Shown here in pieces: positions 17,371-24,169 of a DNA stretch of 64,000 nucleotides. The stretch spans positions 744,001 through 808,000 of the forward strand of contig NZ_CP075529.1 in the NCBI RefSeq assembly GCF_025809055.1. The letters are read 5' to 3'. This DNA comes from Devosia sp. GTDB lineage: Bacteria > Pseudomonadota > Alphaproteobacteria > Rhizobiales > Devosiaceae. The translations under genes and the position numbers were made by a program. The notes under the pieces are model-generated. The model saw only the letters and a list, made by a program, of their open reading frames with translations, did not search any database and was not told the DNA's origin. Positions within the stretch are counted from its first letter, which is position 1. Every line of letters starts with the position of its first letter.

Positions 17371-18294
17371 TTATCCTTGTAACTGGGCCGCATGGGCCAT
17401 TCTGAGGCCAGACAGCGTGACCTCGGTTGCGTCATGCGGTTGCCCCGACAGCCCGGCCATTTCGAGGACCTGCTGATAGAGGGCACACAGGGCCGGTGAG
17501 CCGATCAGAGGGACGGCGACCGGACCAATCATCGACCGCTTCGCGGCCACTTCGCTGCCAATCAACAGACCGGACAGGTAGCCGCTGCACCACCCTGACG
17601 ATCGAGCGGATAGCAGAGCCCCGGCGCGAACCCGGAACAGCCGGCCGAGAAGTTGGTCGGGTGCATCGAGACCATCGGCAGCGCCTGCAGCAAACCCAGC
17701 CTGCCGGTCCGCCTCCTCGATGGACCCGCCCAGCGAATGCCGCAGGACGGAGTGGACACGCAGCAACTCATACATTTCACCGGTCATGACCGTCGAGAAG
17801 GACTCAAGTCGCGTTCCCGAAAGCATGGCCCATTTCGAATGTGTCCCGGGCATGCAGACAAGGCCTGAATATCCCGGCACCACGCCCGCGAGGCCCAGCA
17901 ACTGCGTTTCCTCGCCGCGCATGACGTCATCGCCATTCTGGCGCTGGCAGACGCCGGGCAGGATCGAGACGTTCACATCCGTGCCGCTTGATTCCGGCCG
18001 AACCGCGTGAGCGGCCAGATCCCGCAAGTCGGCTGGCGCCTCGAGATAAGGCGCCTCCTTCCATCCCTGACGGGCACCGGCCATGCCGCAAATCAGCACG
18101 GGCAGGGCAGGGGTGGCAGGCGCCAGGTTGCCCACGATCTCGGCCAGGACACCCGGATAGTCGGGGGGCGACAGCTTGCCCATCCCCTTGTCCGAACTGG
18201 TCGAGGCCAGAACGTCACCATTGCCGGCAATGCCCCACGCCCTCAGGTTGGAGGTTCCCCAGTCGACAGCAATCCAGGCAACAGTCTCGGTCAC
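17371..18294 (-). CDS. dgoK: 2-dehydro-3-deoxygalactonokinase
   Basis: Phosphorylates 2-keto-3-deoxygalactonate in the De Ley-Doudoroff route. The 307-residue protein has the DgoK opening IAVDWGTSNLRAWGI (phosphate-binding DxGTSN), the ICGMAGARQGWKEAPYL block and GLVCMPGTHSKWAML. Start is GTG 18294. It heads a three-gene operon (kinase, aldolase, lactonase) with overlaps or gaps of at most a few bases. It is divergent from the dehydratase gene, with a 265-base shared control region between them. Confidence 0.92.
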   Translation of the reverse strand: MTETVAWIAVDWGTSNLRAWGIAGNGDVLASTSSDKGMGKLSPPDYPGVLAEIVGNLAPATPALPVLICGMAGARQGWKEAPYLEAPADLRDLAAHAVRPESSGTDVNVSILPGVCQRQNGDDVMRGEETQLLGLAGVVPGYSGLVCMPGTHSKWAMLSGTRLESFSTVMTGEMYELLRVHSVLRHSLGGSIEEADRQAGFAAGAADGLDAPDQLLGRLFRVRAGALLSARSSGWCSGYLSGLLIGSEVAAKRSMIGPVAVPLIGSPALCALYQQVLEMAGLSGQPHDATEVTLSGLRMAHAAQLQG

Positions 18295-18559
18295 GCGGCA
18301 ATTCCCCTCAATTTGATGCGGACGACACTACAGGCCCGGCAGGTCCCCGTCAGTCGATTCCGCACTCACGCTGCCATACCCCAACTCGACGGCAACTGCG
18401 CACACAAAAGTAAGATTTTTTGACCAGACGAGCTTTTTTGCTTTGCCGACCCGGGCGTATGAATTGTATGATTTTTGCACCAAAGGCGATGGCATCGTGA
18501 TAGACCATGCCTTGAACAAGCCCCCGAGTCCCGCGCGGGACACACAAGGAACTGACATC
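18295..18559. promoter_or_regulatory. Divergent control region of the sugar-acid module
   Basis: The 265 bases between dgoK and the dehydratase gene must hold promoters for both directions. An AT-rich block at about 18405-18475 contains two similar words, TATGAATTG and TGTATGATT, and is the most promoter-like part. No regulator gene is adjacent and no confident operator can be named. Confidence 0.4.
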
Positions 18560-20368
18560 ATGACGGCAGACATTGGCGGCAACGGCAGCCGCAAGCTTCG
18601 ATCGCGCGCGTGGTTCGACAATCCCGACAATCCAGACATGACCGCGCTCTATCTCGAGCGCTACATGAATTACGGCGTGTCGCGTGAGGAACTCCAGTCC
18701 GGCAAGCCGATCATCGGCATTGCCCAGACCGGATCGGATCTCAGCCCTTGCAACCGCCACCATATGGTTCTGGCCGAACGGGTGCGTGAAGGCATTCGCG
18801 AAGCCGGGGGCATCGCCATCGAGTTTCCGGTGCATCCTATCCAGGAGACCGGCAAGCGCCCGACGGCCGGGCTTGACCGCAATCTGGCCTATCTCGGCCT
18901 GGTTGAAGTGCTTTACGGCTACCCGCTGGACGGCGTCGTGCTGACCATCGGCTGTGACAAGACCACGCCGGCCATGCTCATGGGTGCGGCTACGGTCAAC
19001 ATTCCCGCCATCGCGCTGTCCGTCGGCCCCATGCTGAACGGCTGGCACAAGGGCGAACGGACCGGCTCGGGCACCATCGTCTGGAAGGCGCGGCAAATGC
19101 TGGCCGCCGGCGAGATCGACTATCCGAAGTTCATTGAACTCGTCGCGTCCTCAGCCCCGTCCACCGGCTATTGCAACACCATGGGCACGGCCACCACGAT
19201 GAACTCGCTGGCCGAGGCGCTCGGCATGCAACTGCCAGGATCGGCTGCTATTCCGGCGCCCTATCGCGACCGCCAGGAAATGGCCTGGCGCACCGGCAAG
19301 CGGATCGTCGATATGGTCAAGGAGGATCTCAAGCCCTCCGATATTCTGACCAAGGAGAACTTCCTCAACGCCATCGTGGTCAATTCGGCCATCGGCGGCT
19401 CGACCAATGCACCAATCCACATCAATGCCATTGCACGCCACATCGGCGTCGATCTCAGCATCGAGGAATGGCAGCAGCACGGCCACAAGGTTCCCCTCCT
19501 GGTGAACCTGCAGCCCGCCGGCGAATATCTGGGCGAAGACTACTACCATGCCGGCGGTGTCCCGGCGGTCGTCAACGAACTGATGAAGCAGGGGCTCATC
19601 CATGAGAACGCCCCGACGGTCAATGGCAAGACCATCGGCGAGAACTGCGCCAGCACGGTGATCGAGGACGACAAGGTCATCCGGCCATTCGACAATCCGA
19701 TGAAGAAGGAAGCAGGCTTCCTTGTGCTGCGCGGCAACCTGTTCGACAGCGCCATCATGAAGACCAGCGTGATCAGCGAGGAATTCCGTACCCGCTATCT
19801 CAGCGATCCGGCCCATCCCGGCATGTTCGAAGGCAAGGCGGTGGTCTTCGATGGCCCCGAGGACTATCACCATCGCATCGACGATCCGACGCTCGACATC
19901 GACGAGCACACGCTGCTCTTCATGCGCGGCGCCGGTCCGGTCGGCTATCCCGGCGCGGCGGAAGTGGTCAACATGCGGCCGCCCGACTACCTCATCAAGA
20001 AGGGTGTCTCCTCGCTGGCCTGTATCGGTGATGGCCGCCAGTCCGGCACATCCGGTTCGCCCTCAATTCTCAACGCCTCGCCGGAGGCGGCGGCCGGGGG
20101 GAACCTGGCCATCCTGCGCACCGGCGACCGGGTCCGCATCGATCTCAACAAGGGCGAGGCCGATATCCTGATTTCGGACGACGAGATTGCGACGCGGCGT
20201 GCGGCGCTGGAGGCGGAGGGTGGCTACAAGTTCCCCAGGCACCAGACGCCCTGGCAGGAAATTCAGCGCGGCATTGTCGACCAGCTCGGCGACGGCGCGG
20301 TTCTGCGCCCGGCCGTCAAATATCAGCGCATCGCCCAGACCGAAGGCGTGCCGCGCGACAATCACTGA
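18560..20368 (+). CDS. IlvD/Edd-family sugar-acid dehydratase (xylonate/arabonate/galactonate type)
   Basis: A 602-residue Fe-S dehydratase that turns an aldonic acid into its 2-keto-3-deoxy form. Cluster cysteines fit QTGSDLSPCN (Cys64), TIGCDKTTPA (Cys132) and STGYCNTMGTA (about Cys205). This is the same spacing as in the pentonate dehydratase branch, to which the whole sequence looks close (remembered similarity to Caulobacter XylD). Start ATG 18560 has AAGGA upstream. The divergent dgoK and aldolase suggest that galactonate or fuconate-like acids may be the substrate. Exact specificity is not readable. Confidence 0.85.
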   Translation: MTADIGGNGSRKLRSRAWFDNPDNPDMTALYLERYMNYGVSREELQSGKPIIGIAQTGSDLSPCNRHHMVLAERVREGIREAGGIAIEFPVHPIQETGKRPTAGLDRNLAYLGLVEVLYGYPLDGVVLTIGCDKTTPAMLMGAATVNIPAIALSVGPMLNGWHKGERTGSGTIVWKARQMLAAGEIDYPKFIELVASSAPSTGYCNTMGTATTMNSLAEALGMQLPGSAAIPAPYRDRQEMAWRTGKRIVDMVKEDLKPSDILTKENFLNAIVVNSAIGGSTNAPIHINAIARHIGVDLSIEEWQQHGHKVPLLVNLQPAGEYLGEDYYHAGGVPAVVNELMKQGLIHENAPTVNGKTIGENCASTVIEDDKVIRPFDNPMKKEAGFLVLRGNLFDSAIMKTSVISEEFRTRYLSDPAHPGMFEGKAVVFDGPEDYHHRIDDPTLDIDEHTLLFMRGAGPVGYPGAAEVVNMRPPDYLIKKGVSSLACIGDGRQSGTSGSPSILNASPEAAAGGNLAILRTGDRVRIDLNKGEADILISDDEIATRRAALEAEGGYKFPRHQTPWQEIQRGIVDQLGDGAVLRPAVKYQRIAQTEGVPRDNH

Positions 20369-20458
20369 TCACTTTCTTTCACCCCTCACCCCATCCCTCT
20401 CCCCTGAGGGGAGGGGCGATGACAGCGATGGTTCAGTTCACAAGTCAGACGCTCAAGG

Positions 20459-20486
20459 AAACCGGCCCGTTCTGCAGGGCCGGTTT
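20459..20486 (+). terminator. Likely terminator downstream of the dehydratase gene
   Basis: AAACCGGCCC pairs perfectly with GGGCCGGTTT across an 8-base loop. It lies 90 bases after the dehydratase stop. A preceding GC hairpin (CTCCCC/GGGGAG, 20399-20413) may also contribute. The stem begins with A and ends with T, so it could act in either direction. Confidence 0.6.
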
Positions 20487-20554
20487 GCCGTTGGGCGGAC
20501 GTGCCGAAACGCCGGACGGCCAATGGCCTCCGGGTTCGTGATACCACCGCCTCT

Positions 20555-20614
20555 GCCATTCGAGATTAGCTCTCATGGCCTTCTCGACTAAAATCCTTCC
20601 ACCGGAAGGATTTT
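20555..20614. repeat. REP-like palindromic element, family A, copy 1
   Basis: A conserved 28-base arm (20555-20582, containing TAGCTCTCATGGCCTT) is followed by a hairpin AAAATCCTTCC-ACC-GGAAGGATTTT (20590-20614). Copy 2 at 29839-29909 is in the opposite orientation. Its arm agrees at 26 of 28 positions, while its hairpin has a different stem sequence but the same design, so the stem is conserved as structure and not as sequence. Confidence 0.7.
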
Positions 20615-20638
20615 GCGTGCCGCCGCCTCGAAGCTGCG

Positions 20639-20709
20639 GCATGGGGCGAGATTCGCCTCGGTGCCGGTCGTCCGGCAAAAGTATAGGTGAGGAAAACCTC
20701 GCCCCATGC
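20639..20709. repeat. Nested inverted repeat
   Basis: GCATGGGGCGAG (20639-20650) and CTCGCCCCATGC (20698-20709) are perfect 12-base complements. Between them GCCGG-TCGT-CCGGC forms an inner hairpin. The whole could fold as a cruciform or as a stable RNA stem. No second copy is present in this window. Confidence 0.6.
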
Positions 20710-21132
20710 ACCGGAGACTCGTTCATCGCATTGGTTTCGGCGGCGTTGCGTCCGGTGCCGTCCATGAGGGACTGCTTCGTCTTCGCCCTGCTGGCGACGT
20801 GGCAGCTGCCAATCCGGTGCAGCCGGAAGGGCCCGACATGATCCCCGGGGAGGTTCCGGGGGTCCGTCCATATGCGCGAACGGAAGATGGGCGACCCCGT
20901 TTCTCCATCCGGTCCCCCGCACCGATTGTTCGTCGCGACCGCGCAGCCCGTGCAGGGGTGAGCACAATATGCCTGTGGTCTTGGGGGAGGGGGATAACTT
21001 CAGGCTACTCACACGCGGCGCGGTCAACACTTCGCCCGTGACCCGGCGCATGCAGGCCGGGTGCATGCAAGCTGGTCGCATCGAGATTTTCAGGGAAATC
21101 TCCCCGAACGCAGGGATTTCCGATCAACCAAA

Positions 21133-21156
21133 GGTTCCCGCTTTCGCGGGAATGAC
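21133..21156. repeat. Solo TTCCCGC/GCGGGAA palindromic repeat, family B
   Basis: GGTTCCCGCTTTCGCGGGAATGAC, here split as GGTTCCCGC, TTT, CGCGGGAATGAC, is identical to the right arms of the paired units at 38399-38464 and 40649-40728. Only one arm is present here. Such units are common intergenic repeats in Proteobacteria. Confidence 0.75.
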
Positions 21157-21255
21157 ACCGGGAGTGAACGGGAACGCGGTGTGTCAATCCATCGATGAGC
21201 ACCAGCTTAGCTCACCAAGCCTCTGGACCGAGCGGGGCCCTGAAACACCGATGCG

Positions 21256-21672
21256 TCAGGAGCTCGTGGGGGTCCTTGCTGAGATCTCATCCAAGGCCAA
21301 GACGAAAAATGGGTGCCATTCGGGTCCCGGCGACGCAGTCAAATTCCACCAGAAGAAATCAAAGCGGTGACCACCATCGTCCAGCGTGTGGAAAGAAAAG
21401 CGATCAGGCACATCACCCACGGTGACAGGTACGAAATGCCACACTTGCCCCGCGGCGATGTGCTCACTTGTCCAGACTGTACCCGCTCCGGCTTGCCCCA
21501 CAATACCGGACTCTTCAGCCAGTTCGCGCAACGCGCCCTCGGCTATGGACTCCCCCGGCTCCCGCGTGCCTTTCACCAATTGCCAGCCGGCCAGGGGGTG
21601 GGCGAAGGCCAATATTTCCAGTCCCGCAGCATGGCCGCGCACTACGACAGGGCAGACCTTTTCGACCGGCAT
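21256..21672 (-). CDS. Nudix hydrolase
   Basis: A 138-residue protein with a perfect Nudix box (GTREPGESIAEGALRELAEE then SGI, residues 35-57) following the GX5EX7REUXEEXGU pattern. Such enzymes hydrolyse nucleoside diphosphates linked to another group. Substrate cannot be told; it has no obvious MutT, RppH or ADP-ribose feature. The start is ATG 21672 or the adjoining GTG 21675, overlapping the stop of the SnoaL-like gene. That gene in turn abuts lexA, so all three probably share the LexA-controlled transcript. Confidence 0.88.
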   Translation of the reverse strand: MPVEKVCPVVVRGHAAGLEILAFAHPLAGWQLVKGTREPGESIAEGALRELAEESGIVGQAGAGTVWTSEHIAAGQVWHFVPVTVGDVPDRFSFHTLDDGGHRFDFFWWNLTASPGPEWHPFFVLALDEISARTPTSS

Positions 21673-22049
21673 CACGTCGGCTCCGCACTCAAATGCTCGT
21701 GCACGATAAGCCAGCCCTCGGCACGGCGCCGCAAGACACTCGTGCCGCGCCCGCCGCCCTCGATGCGTGAGCCATCAACCTCCGCTCGCCAGCGGAACGA
21801 ATAAGTGCAGGCAGCCGCCCCATCATCTGAGGCAATCCAGGCTAGCTCTTCGAGCCAATAGGTCTCGTTCTGAAGCCGGGTCCAGGTCGCCTCGAAGGCA
21901 GCTCGAATTGCGGGCAAGCCACGATAGGATCCGGAGCTGAACCAGAAGACCGCGTCGGCATCGATCAGGTCTTCGAGCAGGTCAAAGTCATGGGCATTTA
22001 TGCCTTCGGCATAGGCGTCCATGACGGCCTTGGCTGTGGGATAACCCAC
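21672..22049 (-). CDS. SnoaL/NTF2-like domain protein
   Basis: A 125-residue single-domain protein with the NTF2-like alpha+beta cone layout: an N-terminal helix AVMDAYAEGINAHDFDLLEDLI, then the strand segment DADAVFWFSSGSYRGLPAIRAAFEATW, ending WLIVHEHLSAE. The family covers ketosteroid-isomerase-like enzymes and small binding proteins, so no reaction is proposed. It starts at GTG 22049, one base after the lexA stop, and overlaps the Nudix gene. The tight packing implies co-expression with lexA. Confidence 0.8.
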   Translation of the reverse strand: MGYPTAKAVMDAYAEGINAHDFDLLEDLIDADAVFWFSSGSYRGLPAIRAAFEATWTRLQNETYWLEELAWIASDDGAAACTYSFRWRAEVDGSRIEGGGRGTSVLRRRAEGWLIVHEHLSAEPT

Positions 22050-22050
22050 C

Positions 22051-22767
22051 TTAATATTTCCGCAGCAGCCCCACGAGACGGCCCTGGACCTTTACCCGGT
22101 CGGGCGGGAAGATGCGGGTTTCATAGGCCGGATTGGCGGCTTCCAGCGCCACGGTATTGCCCTTGCGCCGCAGGCGCTTGAGCGTGGCTTCCTCATCATC
22201 GACCAAGGCCACGATGATCTCGCCGGTCGAGGCAATGTCCTGCTTCTTGATGAGAACCGTGTCGCCATCGAAAATCCCGGCCTCGATCATCGAGTCCCCG
22301 CGCACTTCGAGCGCATAATGCTCGCCAGGCCCGAGCATTTCAGGCGGTACGGCGATGGTGTGCGAGTGCGATTGAATGGCTTCGATCGGCGTACCGGCCG
22401 CAATGCGTCCCATGACCGGTATGGACACCGGCCGCGCATAATCGTCCGACCCCGACGATGCACGGGCAGGGGGTGCTGATACCTTTCCGAGACTGCCCTC
22501 GATTACGGCGGGCTCGAAGCGTGCCTTGCGACCGCCCAAGGATGGATTCATCGAGTCCGGAAGCTTGACCACTTCCAGCGCCCGCGCCCGGTTGGGCAGC
22601 CGCCGGATGAAACCACGCTCTTCCAGAGCCGTGATCAATCGGTGAATGCCCGACTTGGATGCGAGATCGAGCGCATCCTTCATCTCGTCGAACGAGGGCG
22701 GGATCCCGCTTTCCTTCATCCGTTCATGGATGAACATCAGCAGTTCGTGTTGTTTGCGTGTCAGCAT
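22051..22767 (-). CDS. lexA: SOS-response repressor and protease LexA
   Basis: A 238-residue LexA. The N-terminal winged helix (TRKQHELLMFIHER to RGFIRRLPNRARALEV) is nearly the alphaproteobacterial consensus. The self-cleavage Ala-Gly lies in GRIAAGTPIEAI. The Ser of RGDSMIEAGIFDGD and the Lys of EEATLKRLRRKG form the catalytic dyad. I start at ATG 22767 (MLTRKQ), as in relatives, and not at the GTG three codons earlier. Two GAAC-type SOS boxes lie 23-62 bases upstream. The downstream SnoaL-like and Nudix genes follow without space for a promoter. Confidence 0.98.
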   Translation of the reverse strand: MLTRKQHELLMFIHERMKESGIPPSFDEMKDALDLASKSGIHRLITALEERGFIRRLPNRARALEVVKLPDSMNPSLGGRKARFEPAVIEGSLGKVSAPPARASSGSDDYARPVSIPVMGRIAAGTPIEAIQSHSHTIAVPPEMLGPGEHYALEVRGDSMIEAGIFDGDTVLIKKQDIASTGEIIVALVDDEEATLKRLRRKGNTVALEAANPAYETRIFPPDRVKVQGRLVGLLRKY

Positions 22768-22789
22768 CGGCCCCACAACCCTAGAATCG

Positions 22790-22804
22790 GAACATAGACG
22801 GAAC
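22790..22804. promoter_or_regulatory. SOS (LexA) box 1
   Basis: GAAC-N7-GAAC on the plus strand, equal to GTTC-N7-GTTC on the lexA strand, the known alphaproteobacterial LexA direct-repeat operator. It lies 23-37 bases upstream of the lexA start codon. Confidence 0.9.
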
Positions 22805-22814
22805 GACTATACGT

Positions 22815-22829
22815 GTTCCAGTTATGTTC
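22815..22829. promoter_or_regulatory. SOS (LexA) box 2
   Basis: GTTC-N7-GTTC on the plus strand, opposite in orientation to box 1 and 10 bases from it. It lies 48-62 bases upstream of lexA. Paired boxes point to strong autoregulation. Confidence 0.87.
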
Positions 22830-23359
22830 TGCAACTCCTCACGCGCCGGGAGGAGCAAAGGTTGCGCTGATGGCCCAATGTCGCGACGGCAATAAGGCCG
22901 GACGGCGCCAAGGGCTTGGTCAAAAAACCTCGAGATTGGACAGGCTCACCATGAAGTCTTCGAACTCTCGGTGACGCCCAGCAAGCCACCATGCGGACTA
23001 GCGGAACCATCACGGCTTATGACAGAATCGTCGTAGGCACGGACATGGTAGACGCGAGGTCCGGCAGGCTCTCCGGGAGGTTCAGCCAAGTACGCGCTTG
23101 GGGAACCGTAGCGACAGCTGGCCGGACTTGGGAAGGCTTGCACCTTTGGCCGGCACGAAATCGTCTTAGTTCATAACCCGGCCTTGCCGTATTCGTGAGC
23201 CTGGCTACGGTAAAACCGTCCGAAATCCAGGCCGCGGTCACATCAAATAGTTCCATAATATATATTATGCGAATTACGGAGATGCGTTGATGGCCGCTGA
23301 CGGTGCCACTCCACTCCCGGGCTGATACGCTGGCGCCACCGATTCCTCAGGACCCGACC
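22830..23359. other. Region without a convincing gene between lexA and mazG
   Basis: About 530 bases lacking any recognisable protein or structural RNA. Composition is less GC-rich than the surroundings and includes the AT-rich word ATAATATATATTAT near 23260. In related genomes lexA is usually followed by moeA/moaC/trpC-type genes and not by mazG, so this may be a rearrangement junction. A weak 79-codon frame on the minus strand is listed separately. Confidence 0.4.
23017..23256 (-). CDS. Small hypothetical protein (doubtful)
   Basis: A 79-codon frame from ATG 23256 (MELFDVTAAWISDGFTVARL) immediately downstream of an AT-rich, promoter-like stretch. Third-position GC is clearly lower than in the neighbouring genes, no ribosome-binding site is visible, and I recognise no family. 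It could be a foreign or leaderless gene, or chance. Confidence 0.22.
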   Translation of the reverse strand: MELFDVTAAWISDGFTVARLTNTARPGYELRRFRAGQRCKPSQVRPAVATVPQARTWLNLPESLPDLASTMSVPTTILS

Positions 23360-24169
23360 ATGCAGCCCTCTCGCGATCTCAGCCGCCTTATCGAAATCAT
23401 GGCCGCCCTGCGTGATCCCGATGGTGGATGTCCATGGGATCTCGAGCAGGATTTCAGGACGATCAGGCACTACACGATCGAAGAGGCCTATGAGGTTGCG
23501 GACGCAATCGAGCGCGAGGATTTTGCCGACTTGCGCGAGGAACTAGGCGATCTGCTGCTGCAGCCCATCTATCATGCGCAGATGGCCAAGGAAGCCGGTC
23601 ACTTTGACATTGGCGATGTCATCCATGCGATCACGGAAAAGCTTATCCGCCGCCATCCGCATGTTTTTGGGGCGGTGTCCGCTTCCGGAGCCTCGGATGC
23701 GCAGGACCGCTGGGAGGCCATAAAGGTTGCCGAGCGCGCGGCAAAGGCGGGCAGCAAGGGGCAGGCTGAGCCGTCCGTACTCGACGATGTTCCACAGGTG
23801 CTGCCCGCCCTCGCCCGCGCCGCAAAGCTGACAAAGCGCGCGGCAAAGGTGGGTTTTGACTGGCCCGACCTTCAGCAGGTGCGCCACAAGGTCGAGGAGG
23901 AACTGGACGAGGTTTTTGGAGCCCATGCAGCTCATGATGCCGGGGCCGTCCACGAGGAAATCGGGGACCTGTTGTTTGCGGTCGCCAATCTCGCCCGCAA
24001 GGCCGGCATTGACCCGGAAGCGGCATTGCGGGATGCCAATTCAAAATTCACGCGGCGCTTTCACCATGTCGAGGCGCGATGCCGCGAAGATGGAATTGCG
24101 CCCGAGCAGGCCGGTCTGGACCGGTTGGACGGCTATTGGAACGAGGTTCGCGCCCGCGACAAACTCTAG
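23360..24169 (+). CDS. mazG: Nucleoside triphosphate pyrophosphohydrolase MazG
   Basis: Hydrolyses NTPs and dNTPs to NMP and PPi, with housecleaning and (p)ppGpp-related roles. The 269-residue protein has two MazG repeats. The first carries CPWDLEQDFRTIRHYTIEEAYE and the EExxE...ExxD pattern in REELGDLLLQPIYHAQMA. The second carries KVEEELDEVFGA and EEIGDLLFAVANLARK. I use ATG 23360; the upstream extension of 19 codons is not family-like. The stop overlaps that of convergent hflX by four bases. Confidence 0.95.
   Translation: MQPSRDLSRLIEIMAALRDPDGGCPWDLEQDFRTIRHYTIEEAYEVADAIEREDFADLREELGDLLLQPIYHAQMAKEAGHFDIGDVIHAITEKLIRRHPHVFGAVSASGASDAQDRWEAIKVAERAAKAGSKGQAEPSVLDDVPQVLPALARAAKLTKRAAKVGFDWPDLQQVRHKVEEELDEVFGAHAAHDAGAVHEEIGDLLFAVANLARKAGIDPEAALRDANSKFTRRFHHVEARCREDGIAPEQAGLDRLDGYWNEVRARDKL

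Larger units (their letters stand above)
20369..21255. other. Gene-free, hairpin-rich stretch (887 bp)
   Basis: I see no credible gene here. Small open frames exist on both strands but none has a ribosome-binding site, domain or consistent codon use. What it holds is repeat-like: two terminator-like hairpins near 20.4 kb, a palindromic unit related to one at 29.84 kb, a nested 12-bp inverted repeat at 20639-20709, and a solo TTCCCGCTTTCGCGGGAA unit at 21133-21156. It separates the sugar-acid module from the lexA operon. Confidence 0.6.

Noticed and set aside
20445..21081. Small open frames on both strands in the repeat-rich stretch
   Set aside because: They overlap hairpins and each other, lack ribosome-binding sites, and show no recognisable domain. 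They look like readings through repeats.
22830..23359. A structural RNA such as tmRNA, RNase P RNA, 6S or SRP RNA in the lexA-mazG gap
   Set aside because: None of the conserved blocks of these RNAs, such as a tRNA-like acceptor end or the RNase P core, could be found on either strand.
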